64,000 bases of DNA from Sulfitobacter sp. F26169L (GTDB lineage: Bacteria > Pseudomonadota > Alphaproteobacteria > Rhodobacterales > Rhodobacteraceae): the NCBI RefSeq assembly GCF_026410285.1, contig NZ_JAPMLP010000005.1, positions 209,625 to 273,624 of the forward strand, read 5' to 3'. The first letter of the stretch is position 1. Each line of letters opens with the position of its first letter. This document shows positions 55,753 to 64,000 of this stretch, piece after piece. Both the position numbers and the translations under genes were made by a program. A model generated the notes under the pieces. That model did no database searches and was not told the origin of the DNA. It saw nothing but the letters and a program-made list of their open reading frames with translations.

Positions 55753-57153
55753 TCACGGCAAAATTTTTCCGGGATTCATTATATCATCTGGGTCCAGCGC
55801 GCGTTTTATAGATGCCATCACATCTACAGCGCCCCCCAACTCCTTCACCAGATAGGGGCGCTTGCCCTGTCCTATCCCATGCTCTCCGGTACATGTTCCG
55901 CCCAGCGCAATCGCACGGTCATTCAGCCAGCTGACAAAGCGCTCCGCTCTGCCCACTTCCTCCGGATCATCCATATCCACCAATACAGACGCATGAAAAT
56001 TTCCATCCCCTGCATGACCAACTACTGGAGCTACCAAGCCCAGTTCGCCAGATTTTTCGTTTGCCGCACCTACTGCTTCGGCCAGCTTCGAGATCGGCAC
56101 GCAGACATCTGTTGCAACCGCTTTACATCCTTTTCGCAACGCCAGCATCGCCCAATACGCATCATGGCGCGCCTGCCACAGCTTGGTGCGCTCCTCCGCT
56201 GATGTTGTCGCGGTATATCCGGTGCCGCCGAACTCCTCGGCCAATACGCCAAAGGTTTCCGCCTGCTCGGCCACACCGGCTTCTGATCCGTGGAACTCGA
56301 GCAGCAGCAAGGGCGTTTCGGGCAACTCAAGCTTGGAGTAGCTGTTCACCGCCTTGACGACCAAGGCATCCAGCAATTCGATCCGCGCAACCGGCAGACC
56401 GTACTGGATCACCGCCATCACCGTTTCACAGGCTGCCGCGACAGTGGGGAAAGAACAACTCGCCGCAGATATCGCTTCGGGTATTCCCTGCAGCCGCAAG
56501 GTAATTTCGGTGATGATCCCCAGCGTCCCTTCCGACCCGACCAAAAGCCGTGTCAGATCATATCCAGCCGAGGATTTCCGAGCGCGGCTGGCGGTGCGAA
56601 TGATCTTGCCGTCGGGCATCACTGCCTCAACGCTCAGCACATTGTCTTTCATCGTACCGTACCGCACCGCATTGGTGCCGGACGCACGCGTGGCCGCCAT
56701 ACCCCCAATACTCGCGTCCGCGCCCGGATCGATGGGAAAGAACAGCCCCTGATCGCGCAGATGGGTATTCAGCGCCATACGCGTGACGCCGGGCTGAACA
56801 CGGCAATCCAGATCACCCGCGTTGACTTCCAGCACCTTGTCCATCTCACTCACATCTATGCTGATCCCGCCCGCAGGCGCATTGACATGCCCCTCAAGCG
56901 ACGTACCGGTCCCAAACGGAATAATCGGCACCTTATGCGCCGCACAGACCTTGACCACATCCGCCACTTCTTGGGTCGATCTGGCAAAGACGACCCCGTC
57001 AGGCGGCTGGTTTACGATCCATGTGGTTGTGTGTGCGTGTTGCTCACGGATCGACGCGCCGGTGTGAAACCGCTCGCCGAATTGCTGTTTGAGGATCCCC
57101 AGTGCCGCAGATATCCCCTCCTCATTGCGTGCAAGTGCTACTGCCTGAACCAT
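55753..57153 (-). CDS. D-lactate dehydrogenase-like FAD-linked oxidase
   Basis: A 466-residue FAD_binding_4/FAD-oxidase C protein of the GlcD/Dld type. It shows PIIPFGTGTSLEGH and IDPGADASIGGMAATRASGTNAVRYG, typical of 2-hydroxyacid oxidising flavoenzymes, and the GHAGDGNFHA and GEHGIGQGKRPYL motifs. D-lactate or a related 2-hydroxyacid is the likely substrate, with electrons passed to cytochrome or quinone. Its start is 2 bases after the ggt stop, so they are probably one transcript. Confidence 0.9.
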   Translation of the reverse strand: MVQAVALARNEEGISAALGILKQQFGERFHTGASIREQHAHTTTWIVNQPPDGVVFARSTQEVADVVKVCAAHKVPIIPFGTGTSLEGHVNAPAGGISIDVSEMDKVLEVNAGDLDCRVQPGVTRMALNTHLRDQGLFFPIDPGADASIGGMAATRASGTNAVRYGTMKDNVLSVEAVMPDGKIIRTASRARKSSAGYDLTRLLVGSEGTLGIITEITLRLQGIPEAISAASCSFPTVAAACETVMAVIQYGLPVARIELLDALVVKAVNSYSKLELPETPLLLLEFHGSEAGVAEQAETFGVLAEEFGGTGYTATTSAEERTKLWQARHDAYWAMLALRKGCKAVATDVCVPISKLAEAVGAANEKSGELGLVAPVVGHAGDGNFHASVLVDMDDPEEVGRAERFVSWLNDRAIALGGTCTGEHGIGQGKRPYLVKELGGAVDVMASIKRALDPDDIMNPGKILP

Positions 57154-57155
57154 TG

Positions 57156-58934
57156 TTATTCCCCTAAAACGATACCTTCGCGGCGCGGGTCGGCACCACC
57201 CTGCAAGGTTTCACCGATTGCGATCAGATGCAGACCCGAAGTCAGGTCGCGTACATTTGTTTCATAGCCCGATGCCTCCAACCCTTGAGTCATCGCTTCG
57301 GCGTCGGTGCCAGCCTCAAGGTCATACGTGCCAAAACGGTTAACAGCATGCGGCAGTGCCGCTGCAGCCTGCGGATCAAGCCCCCAGTCAATCATCGCTA
57401 TGATCGCCTGGGTTGTGTATCCGATGATCCGGCTGCCCCCCGGCGAGCCAGCGACGATGACTGGCGCGCCATCTTTCATCACAATTGTCGGCGACATCGA
57501 TGATCGCGGCCTCTTGCCCGGCTCGACGCGGTTCGCCACCGGTACGCCGTCGCGATGGGTGCGGAATGAAAAATCTGTCAACTCGTTGTTCAGAAGAAAG
57601 CCACCCACCATCAAACGGCTGCCAAAACCGTTCTCGATGGTTGTGGTCATTGAGGCGACATTGCCCGCCGCATCGACGATCGAGATATGTGAGGTCGAGG
57701 GCAGTTCGATTGCCTCTCCGTCCGCCCAATTCAACGCATGGTCAAATTCGGGCTTGCCCGCCGATACCTCCGGCAATGCATCATCACCAGCCAACAGCCT
57801 CGCGCGTTCTGCCAGATACGCAGGGTCCAGCAGCCCTTGCACAGGTACCGGCACATAATCACTATCGGCCACATATCGGCCACGGTCCGCAAAGGCCAGA
57901 CGCGCCGCATCCCCCATCAAACGGCGGACGTTCACATCCTGCGGTCCCGCGCTCAGGTCATATCCTTCCAGCATGCCCAGTGTCTGTCCCACAGCAATCG
58001 CCCCCGAAGAAGGCGGGCCCATGCCGCAAATATCATGCGCGCGGTAACTTGCACAAACGGCAGGGCGTTCCTTCACGCGGTAGATTGCCAGATCAACTTC
58101 GGACAAAACACCGGGATTGCCCTCGGCTCCCTGAACTGTAGCCACAATGGTTTTTGCCAGATCGCCAGCATAAAATGCACCCACGCCTTCCTCGGCCAAA
58201 ATCTTTAGAGTCTGCGCATACGGCTTGTTCACCAGTGTTGCTCCCGCCGCAATCGGGCGACCGGCCGGCATGAAATAGGCCGCAGTTATGTCGGAACTTC
58301 CCAGTCTTTCAGCATCCGCTGCAACCAGTTGCGCCAATCGCGGGCTGACAGGAAAACCGCGCTCTGCCAGTTCTATCGCTGGAGCCAGCAAACCGGCCCA
58401 TTCCTGCGTTCCGTACCGCTTGTGCACTTGCGCCAACAACGCAGGCGTGCCCGGTGTCCCTACAGATCGCCCGCCAACCACAGCATCAAAGAACTTTAGC
58501 GGTTCACCATTTGCGTCCTGAAACAACTGCGGCGTTACAGCCAAAGGCGCGGTTTCACGCCCGTCAAAAGTAGCCAATTCGCCACGCTGTGCATCATACC
58601 AAACTAGAAACGCACCCCCCCCGAGGCCTGAGCTTTGCGGCTCCACCAACCCCAGCATTACCTGCACGGCCACCAGCGCGTCCGCGGCTGTACCACCGGC
58701 GGCCAGAACATCCGCGCCAGCCTTCACCGCATAAGGATTAGCCGCAGCAACCATCCATGTGTCAGCGTCTACGGGTTCTCCTGCCTCCTTGGCACGCAGC
58801 GCTTCGGTAATATCATCAGAAAGGCTCTGGAATGGACCCACGCTGGCAACTTCGGGCGCGACAGCATCCGCAGCCTGCTCTGCGTTCACACTTCCGGCCA
58901 CTGCTAAAAGAATTCCTAGTATCGCTGCACGCAT
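57156..58934 (-). CDS. ggt: Gamma-glutamyltransferase
   Basis: Periplasmic enzyme that cleaves or transfers the gamma-glutamyl group of glutathione. A signal peptide (residues 1-18) precedes the proenzyme. Thr414 in LPSTSHISIVD is the expected nucleophile and self-cleavage point, and AGSPGGSRII and SSGLGGGAFLVW are the substrate-binding segments. ATG 58934 is chosen over GTG 58940 because GGAGG lies 5 bases upstream. Length 592 residues. Confidence 0.95.
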   Translation of the reverse strand: MRAAILGILLAVAGSVNAEQAADAVAPEVASVGPFQSLSDDITEALRAKEAGEPVDADTWMVAAANPYAVKAGADVLAAGGTAADALVAVQVMLGLVEPQSSGLGGGAFLVWYDAQRGELATFDGRETAPLAVTPQLFQDANGEPLKFFDAVVGGRSVGTPGTPALLAQVHKRYGTQEWAGLLAPAIELAERGFPVSPRLAQLVAADAERLGSSDITAAYFMPAGRPIAAGATLVNKPYAQTLKILAEEGVGAFYAGDLAKTIVATVQGAEGNPGVLSEVDLAIYRVKERPAVCASYRAHDICGMGPPSSGAIAVGQTLGMLEGYDLSAGPQDVNVRRLMGDAARLAFADRGRYVADSDYVPVPVQGLLDPAYLAERARLLAGDDALPEVSAGKPEFDHALNWADGEAIELPSTSHISIVDAAGNVASMTTTIENGFGSRLMVGGFLLNNELTDFSFRTHRDGVPVANRVEPGKRPRSSMSPTIVMKDGAPVIVAGSPGGSRIIGYTTQAIIAMIDWGLDPQAAAALPHAVNRFGTYDLEAGTDAEAMTQGLEASGYETNVRDLTSGLHLIAIGETLQGGADPRREGIVLGE

Positions 58935-59006
58935 CGCCACCTCCCGCCAATTTTCATTTTTTCACTTAACCCCTTCGAAATCCTCGGCACGCACCAAGGA
59001 CAGATC

Positions 59007-59993
59007 TCAGAGCATTGACGGCACAACCTGATCCGGCGGACGGTGACCGTCATCAAATGTTTTGATATTGATGATAACCTTCTCCCCCATATCAATTCGT
59101 CCTTCCAGTGTGGCGGACCCCATATGCGGCAACAGAACCACGTTATCCAGTTCGCGCAGGCGCGGATTGATCTCGGTGCCATGCTCGTACACATCCAGCC
59201 CCGCACCTTTCAGCTCTCCGGCGCGCAACATGCGTGTCAGCGCGTTTTCGTCGATCACCTCACCGCGGGAGGTGTTCACAATCACCGCATCAGGTTTCAT
59301 CAACTTGAGCCGCCGCGCGTTCATCAGGTGGAATGTCGACGGAGTATGCGGACAATTGACCGATATTACATCCATCCGTGCGACCATCTGGTCCAGACTT
59401 TCCCAATAGGTCGCTTGCAGCTTTTCTTCGGTTTCGCTGCGCAGACGACGGCGGTTGTGATAGTGGATCTGCATCCCGAACGCCGAAGCGCGCTGCGCCA
59501 CAGCCTGCCCGATACGCCCCATTCCCAGAATTCCCAGACGGCGGCCTGAAATGCGCCCGCCCAACAAGGCATTGGGTGCCCAACCGTCCCAGAGCCCTTT
59601 TTGCATCTGGGCCATGCCTTCGGGCATCCGCCGGGTCACCGCAAGCAACAGGGCCATTGTCATATCGGCGGTATCCTCGGTCAGCACGCCGGGCGTGTTG
59701 GAAACCAGCACACCCTGCTGGCGCGCGGTGGCCACATCAATGTGATCGACCCCTGCACCGTAGTTGGCAATCAGCTTCAGGCGTGGACCCGCTTGGGAAA
59801 TCAGCGCGTTGTCGATATGGTCTGTGATTGTCGGCACCAACACATCGCAGGATTTGACCGCCTCGGTCAATTCCTGACGCGTCATCGGTGCGTCGGTTTC
59901 ACGCAGGCGTACATCAAACAATTCGGCCAGTCGCGTTTCCACAACCTCCGGCAACCGTCGCGTGACTACAACACTCAGTTGTTGTTTGGGCAT
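59007..59993 (-). CDS. D-2-hydroxyacid dehydrogenase (glyoxylate/hydroxypyruvate reductase-like)
   Basis: An NAD(P)-dependent enzyme of 328 residues. The Rossmann motif is GMGRIG near residue 160, and the catalytic Arg, Glu and His are in NTSRGEVID, the YEHGTEINP stretch and LLPHMGSAT. It fits glyoxylate reductases of the GyaR type. ATG 59993 is preceded by GGAG at 9 bases. It lies 72 bases upstream of ggt on the same strand and may share a transcript with it. Confidence 0.93.
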   Translation of the reverse strand: MPKQQLSVVVTRRLPEVVETRLAELFDVRLRETDAPMTRQELTEAVKSCDVLVPTITDHIDNALISQAGPRLKLIANYGAGVDHIDVATARQQGVLVSNTPGVLTEDTADMTMALLLAVTRRMPEGMAQMQKGLWDGWAPNALLGGRISGRRLGILGMGRIGQAVAQRASAFGMQIHYHNRRRLRSETEEKLQATYWESLDQMVARMDVISVNCPHTPSTFHLMNARRLKLMKPDAVIVNTSRGEVIDENALTRMLRAGELKGAGLDVYEHGTEINPRLRELDNVVLLPHMGSATLEGRIDMGEKVIINIKTFDDGHRPPDQVVPSML

Positions 59994-60120
59994 AATTCAT
60001 TCTCCGGACTTGGCGTTGCGTATCAATTGCATGCATGGTGACCCAAGCAGCGACGAGGCACAAGAACCTCGCGCAGCTTGAGCAAGACGAAAACAATAAA
60101 AACAGTGCAGGCAGCACATC

Positions 60121-60654
60121 ATGTATAAGACGAAATTGCGCAAATTCGGTGCAGGGCTTCTTGGCGCCTGCGCCCTGATCCTGACAGCAAGCTTTGTCAC
60201 CCCTGCCATTGCAGACACGGGTGAGGAAACAGGCAAGGTTACAAACCGGCCGATCCCGCGGTTTGTGTCAATGAAAGCATCCGAAGGCAACGTGCGGCGG
60301 GGCCCCTCACTGACGCACCGAATCGACTGGGTGTTCAAACGCCGTGATATGCCCCTGCGCATCACCGCCGAACACGGCCACTGGCGCCGTGTCGAAGACC
60401 GTGACGGCATGGGCGGCTGGGTGCATTATTCACTCTTGTCCGGCACCCGCACCGTTCTGGTTGAAAAAGACATGCTGACCCTTCACGCCCGCCCGGACCC
60501 CAATGCACCTGTGATGGCCGCGCTGGAAATGGGGGTGGTTGCCCGTGTCAGCGAATGTGGCGGAGAGTGGTGCCTGCTGCGATCCGGCGGTTTCAAGGGC
60601 TGGGCTCCGAAGGCACGCCTGTGGGGGGTACGCCCGAGCGAGACGTTTGACTGA
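60121..60654 (+). CDS. Secreted SH3-domain protein
   Basis: A 177-residue protein with a signal peptide ending near residue 31 (TPAIADT) and two SH3_3-like repeats: MKASEGNVRRGPSLTHRIDWVF at about 51-110 and a second from about 118. A GGWVHYSLLSG segment and GFKGWAPKARLWGV end the repeats. Such bacterial SH3 domains often bind cell wall. It is divergent from the hydroxyacid dehydrogenase. Confidence 0.85.
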   Translation: MYKTKLRKFGAGLLGACALILTASFVTPAIADTGEETGKVTNRPIPRFVSMKASEGNVRRGPSLTHRIDWVFKRRDMPLRITAEHGHWRRVEDRDGMGGWVHYSLLSGTRTVLVEKDMLTLHARPDPNAPVMAALEMGVVARVSECGGEWCLLRSGGFKGWAPKARLWGVRPSETFD

Positions 60655-60717
60655 TTGCACGCGCGTAGCCGTTGGACCATGCTGGGCACATCACGCCTGA
60701 TCCAGAGGACCAATGCC

Positions 60718-61707
60718 ATGAAATCCGTATTCTACGACCGCTTCGGCAAAGCCGCCGATGTCCTGAACATTGCATCATTCGAAACCCCCGCCCCTGCAAG
60801 CGGCGAAGTGACAGTGCGTCTGGCATTTTCCGGTGTGAACCCGTCAGACATCAAGGCCCGCGCCGGATCACGCCCCGGTGTGCTGAAACCCGCATTCCCC
60901 AAAGTGATTCCCCACAGTGACGGTGCGGGCGTGATCGAGGCGGTTGGCACAGGCGTAAACCCCGACCGGATCGGCAATCGCGTCTGGATCTGGAACGGCC
61001 AGTGGCAGCGCCCGTTTGGCACCGCCTCCACCCATATCACGCTGCCCGCCGAACAGGCGGTCGACTTACCCGACGACATCAGCTTCGAGACAGGTGCGAC
61101 ACTCGGCATTCCGGGCCTGACTGCAGCAGAGGCGATATTCGGCGGCGGTGATGTGAAAGGTCAGACCATTCTGGTTTCAGGTGGTGGTGGGACTGTCGGC
61201 TATCTGGCCGTACAACTGGCAGTCTGGGGCGGTGCAAAGGTAATCGCCACCTGTAGCGCGCGCGACATGGCGCGTGTAAAATCTGCGGGCGCGCACACGG
61301 TGCTGGATTACAGCGCGCAAACGCTGGCTTCCGATATTCTGGCCGCCAATGAAGGCAACCCTGTGGACCGGATCGCCGAAGTAGAGTTCGGGGCCAATGT
61401 CGGGATGAACACGGAAGCGATCAAAAGCAACGGTGTGATCGCTGCCTATGGCTCACAAATCGATATGAACCCCAGTTTGCCTTTCGGCCCCCTGCTGTTC
61501 AAAGCGGTCACACTGGATATCATCCTGATCTATCTGCTGCCCTTGGCCGCGCGGCGCGCACGGATCGAAATGCTTCACCGCGCTTTGACGGATGGGGCAC
61601 TGCAGTGCCCCGTCGCGCAGGTTTTCCCCCTTTCGGAATGTGCGGCGGCACACGATACCGTTCTGGCGGGCGGGCGCGCCGGCGCAGTATTGCTTGATTG
61701 CAGCTGA
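60718..61707 (+). CDS. NADPH:quinone reductase-like zinc-free MDR protein
   Basis: A medium-chain dehydrogenase/reductase of about 329 residues without the zinc ligands, like quinone oxidoreductases. The start MKSVFYDRFGKAADVL is typical. The cofactor fold is VSGGGGTVGYLAVQLAV near residue 150, and PHSDGAGVIEAVG precedes it. ATG 60718 is chosen; the frame extends upstream to 60655 but that part is not family-like. Confidence 0.93.
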   Translation: MKSVFYDRFGKAADVLNIASFETPAPASGEVTVRLAFSGVNPSDIKARAGSRPGVLKPAFPKVIPHSDGAGVIEAVGTGVNPDRIGNRVWIWNGQWQRPFGTASTHITLPAEQAVDLPDDISFETGATLGIPGLTAAEAIFGGGDVKGQTILVSGGGGTVGYLAVQLAVWGGAKVIATCSARDMARVKSAGAHTVLDYSAQTLASDILAANEGNPVDRIAEVEFGANVGMNTEAIKSNGVIAAYGSQIDMNPSLPFGPLLFKAVTLDIILIYLLPLAARRARIEMLHRALTDGALQCPVAQVFPLSECAAAHDTVLAGGRAGAVLLDCS

Positions 61708-61781
61708 TCTCGCCATTTGCATACCGTCATCGGCGCGCCTAAGCTTGGGCGATATTTACCGATATTGTTCCAGAGATTTAT

Positions 61782-63107
61782 ATGCGCCTTATTGCTCTAG
61801 TACTGTGTCTGCTTTTGCCCGTTGCCGGTGTGCAGGCCCAAACCGCTGACCAGCCTTCGGGCACCATCACCGTTACCGACAGCGCCACACAGGATGGCGC
61901 AATCGCGACGCGTATTCGCGCCATTCTTAAGGAACTGGATGGTTTCGACGACATCACCGTAACGGTCAGTTCAGGAATCGTCACGTTGCGCGGCCATACC
62001 TTGGACACACCAACAGCCCAGCGCCTGAATGAATTGGTCGGTCGCGTTGAAGGTGTTGTCGCAATAAAGAACGAAGTCACGGAAACCACAGATGTGGTGC
62101 AACGGCTTAATCCCGCAGTCGAAAGGTTCTTTACACGTGGCAAGCAGTTGCTCGCGTTCACGCCGCTTGCATTGATTGCAATATCGCTGTTTGCGCTGAT
62201 TGTCTTGATCGGCTTTGTTCTCGCGCGGCGTGAACAGCCATGGAACCGCCTCGCCCCGAACGCCTTTATAGCCGATATTTATCGCCAAATTTTCCGGCTG
62301 GTCTTTGTCGTTGGCGGGTTGATTGTAGCCCTCGACATTATCAATGCCACTGCACTTCTGTCCGGTATTCTGGGCGCTGCGGGTATTGTCGGACTGGCCA
62401 TCGGTTTCGCCGTGCGCGACACCGTTGAGAACTTTATCGCCTCTATCATGCTCTCGATCCGCCAGCCGTTCCGCCCCAACGACACTGTCGAAATCGAAGG
62501 CGATACCGGCAAGGTTATCCGGCTGACGTCGCGGGCAACGATACTGCTCAGCTTTGATGGTAACCAGATTCGCATCCCCAACTCGACCGTTTTCAAAAGC
62601 CGTATTGTCAATTTTTCACGCAACGCCGAACGGCGTTTCACCTTTGAACTTGGCGTCGCAACCGAGGCCGATCTGGCAAAGGCCCAATCTCTTGCTTTGT
62701 CTACATTGGAGGGGCTGCCATTCGTTCTGAAGACACCAAAGGCATCTGTTTGGATCGAATCGGTTGGTGATAGCTGGGTCAATATGGGCATGGCAGCGTG
62801 GATCGACCAGCACGACACCAGTATCGTCCTGGCCCGATCCGAAGCCATCCGTCTGGTACAGGCCACATACGATAGCGCAGGCGTTGGCGCGCAGGCGCCA
62901 GCCTATCGGCTGCTACATGAGGGACTTGAGTTAGGACGTGATATCAATCAGTTACCGGAACCCCCCCGGCAACACAGCTTAGAGACGCCACCATCGCCGC
63001 CACAAGACGTCGAAGCGCTGGAAGAAAAACAGCTCGAACATATCGTCGAGCTTGAACGGACCGAAGAGAACCCTGATCTGCTGCACAAAAATGCCAATCA
63101 GGAATAA
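61782..63107 (+). CDS. Mechanosensitive channel (MscS type) with N-terminal BON domain
   Basis: An inner-membrane channel of 441 residues. A signal peptide (1-19, GVQAQ) puts a BON domain (about 38-105, VTLRGHTLDTPTAQRLNELVGRVEGV) in the periplasm. Membrane segments follow at about 124-148, 168-190 and the pore-lining 193-222, which is Gly/Ala-rich (LSGILGAAGIVGLAIGFA). The MscS beta domain is seen in QPFRPNDTVEIEG. The C-terminal 65 residues are Pro/Glu-rich. It probably relieves osmotic pressure or senses membrane tension. Confidence 0.92.
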   Translation: MRLIALVLCLLLPVAGVQAQTADQPSGTITVTDSATQDGAIATRIRAILKELDGFDDITVTVSSGIVTLRGHTLDTPTAQRLNELVGRVEGVVAIKNEVTETTDVVQRLNPAVERFFTRGKQLLAFTPLALIAISLFALIVLIGFVLARREQPWNRLAPNAFIADIYRQIFRLVFVVGGLIVALDIINATALLSGILGAAGIVGLAIGFAVRDTVENFIASIMLSIRQPFRPNDTVEIEGDTGKVIRLTSRATILLSFDGNQIRIPNSTVFKSRIVNFSRNAERRFTFELGVATEADLAKAQSLALSTLEGLPFVLKTPKASVWIESVGDSWVNMGMAAWIDQHDTSIVLARSEAIRLVQATYDSAGVGAQAPAYRLLHEGLELGRDINQLPEPPRQHSLETPPSPPQDVEALEEKQLEHIVELERTEENPDLLHKNANQE

Positions 63108-63182
63108 CTGCAAATTTCAGTCCATTTATAGCAGATAAAGGCTTGCACCCCGTGCCAACCCGTCCTATCTACCAGCGCACGT

Positions 63183-63257
63183 TGGGATGTAGCCAAGTGG
63201 TAAGGCAACTGTTTTTGGTACAGTGTACCGTAGGTTCGAATCCTACCATCCCAGCCA
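63183..63257 (+). tRNA. tRNA-Gln (TTG anticodon)
   Basis: The acceptor TGGGATG pairs with CATCCCA. The D arm is GCC/GGC. The anticodon stem ACTGT/ACAGT holds the loop TTTTGGT with anticodon TTG. The T arm GTAGG/CCTAC holds TTCGAAT. The discriminator is G and CCA is encoded (63255-63257). Confidence 0.95.
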
Positions 63258-63665
63258 CAAAACCCCGCAGTTTGATGTTCGGCCAAAATTGGAACCTAAC
63301 CGGTCCAACTTGAAACCTTGACCAGGCAAGACTGGGGTCTGGGGCCAGAAAAGCCATTCTTGATTGATTACATGGTTCCTGCCGCGCTGACGTGAAATTC
63401 TAATAATCTACACGCTCGGAACCAGAGCACCGCCCGCTCAGCGCAAATTGCGCAGGCTTACGACAATCACATACCTCAATCGCACTGAGCCCTTTAGGCA
63501 ACCGATTGAGCCTGCGGAGGCGCTCTCACACCGCATGGATCGCTAAGTCTATCTTTGATGCGTCACTCACGGCCCTTAGCTGCCATTGCGCTCAGTTCAA
63601 TTTCTGCAATGCAGCTTCCCGTCAGCGGACATTGCCGCTAGGTTTCAGAAAAGTGCGAGGAAAAG
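63258..63665. other. Gene-free stretch between tRNA-Gln and the small membrane protein
   Basis: I see no convincing gene in these 408 bases. An AGCGG/CCGCT hairpin near 63634-63649 is the only small structure noted. Confidence 0.5.
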
Positions 63666-63857
63666 ATGAAATCAAGAGTATTGGGCAGCCTTTTAGGCGC
63701 AGCTATCGGTTTCATGGTTGGTGCCGGGACTGGCATTGTCGGCGGGATCTTTGGAGCGATTGCAGGAGCGCTAGTCTTCACGGTTATCGGTGCTGGTTGG
63801 GGATGGAGTGCAGGTCCCGATCTCGCGCAAACGATCCAGCGCTGGCGAGGAAAGTGA
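63666..63857 (+). CDS. Small glycine-rich membrane protein, 63 aa
   Basis: ATG 63666 is preceded by GAGGAAAAG. The 63-residue protein is one long hydrophobic, Gly/Ala-rich region (about 6-48) with spaced glycines (GAAIGFMVGAGTGIVGGIFGA), which suggests two packed membrane helices, then a short basic C-terminus. It resembles glycine-zipper proteins. The function is unknown. Confidence 0.55.
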   Translation: MKSRVLGSLLGAAIGFMVGAGTGIVGGIFGAIAGALVFTVIGAGWGWSAGPDLAQTIQRWRGK

Positions 63858-63867
63858 CGGCCTATTC

Positions 63868-64000
63868 TGTTGAAAAACTCATGGTTTTCTGGGCCCTGTA
63901 TCACGGGGCGAATGGTTCCCTCCTTGATTTTACTGAGCGGTGTTGGCCCGAATTGGGTTCGGAGCTAACTTTGCTAACTTTTTGAGGTTCTGGGTGGTTG
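63868..64000. mobile_element. Possible insertion-sequence end at the right edge
   Basis: CTATTCTGTTGAAAAACTC at about 63862-63880 resembles, from memory, terminal repeats of some transposable elements in related bacteria. No transposase frame is visible before the window ends, so this is tentative. Confidence 0.25.

Noticed and set aside
63506..63985. Open frame of 159 codons near the right edge
   Set aside because: It runs through the better-supported small membrane protein gene in another frame and has no domain or ribosome site.
1..64000. CRISPR array, rRNA genes, toxin-antitoxin pair or phage module
   Set aside because: No repeat-spacer pattern, rRNA-like sequence or matching gene cluster was seen.

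Overview
The window looks like a chromosomal segment from an alphaproteobacterium of the order Rhodobacterales, most likely the roseobacter group. The basis is gene content and order: FnrL next to a cbb3 oxidase cluster, UPF0262 and DUF2948 genes around hisD and murA, short-form hisG with hisZ and hisS, a B12-dependent ribonucleotide reductase, a DUF1489 gene and an XdhABC plus BMP-type ABC operon. Coding density is high and many adjacent genes overlap by 4 bases (ATGA or GTGA). No CRISPR array, rRNA, prophage or complete insertion sequence was seen. The assignment rests on reading alone; no search was run.

Layout. 1-1.8 kb: an AT-richer unknown gene open at the left edge and a small lipoprotein. 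2-6.5 kb (minus): murA, DUF2948, hisD, UPF0262 and a low-molecular-weight phosphatase. 6.6 kb: tRNA-Thr. 6.9-13 kb: haem uptake, with a TonB-dependent receptor divergent from hmuSTUV. 13-14.8 kb (minus): a murein transglycosylase and CreA. 14.9-17.6 kb: a radical SAM protein coupled to a DUF4130-UdgX protein. 17.7-26.5 kb: fnrL, ccoNOQP and ccoGHIS. 26.7-29 kb (minus): class II ribonucleotide reductase. 29-33 kb: DUF1489, hisG-hisZ-hisS, slyX. 33-38 kb (minus): an unknown lipoprotein and dnaE. 38-47.3 kb: xanthine dehydrogenase (xdhABC) in one operon with a purine/nucleoside-type ABC importer. 47.5-52.6 kb: an unknown membrane-anchored protein, a glutathione transferase, and a coupled run of aldo/keto reductase, FAD oxidoreductase, DUF938 methyltransferase and GH25 lipoprotein. 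52.6-60 kb (minus): an unknown protein, a dimethylglycine-dehydrogenase-like enzyme, a D-lactate-dehydrogenase-like enzyme, gamma-glutamyltransferase and a 2-hydroxyacid dehydrogenase. 60-64 kb: an SH3 protein, a quinone reductase, a BON-MscS channel, tRNA-Gln and a tiny glycine-rich membrane protein.

How the parts work together. The clearest module is low-oxygen respiration. Three perfect FNR boxes of the form TTGAT-NCAG-ATCAA lie upstream of fnrL, ccoN and ccoG. The boxes before ccoN and ccoG are spaced as expected for activation. The one before fnrL lies 3 bases from the start codon and suggests autorepression. The haem uptake locus could supply iron or haem to this haem-rich oxidase. The xdh/ABC operon pairs purine import with oxidation to urate, and has a dyad just upstream that could bind a regulator. 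The radical SAM/UdgX pair is a compact, poorly understood DNA-repair-type module and is the best candidate for biology still to be worked out.
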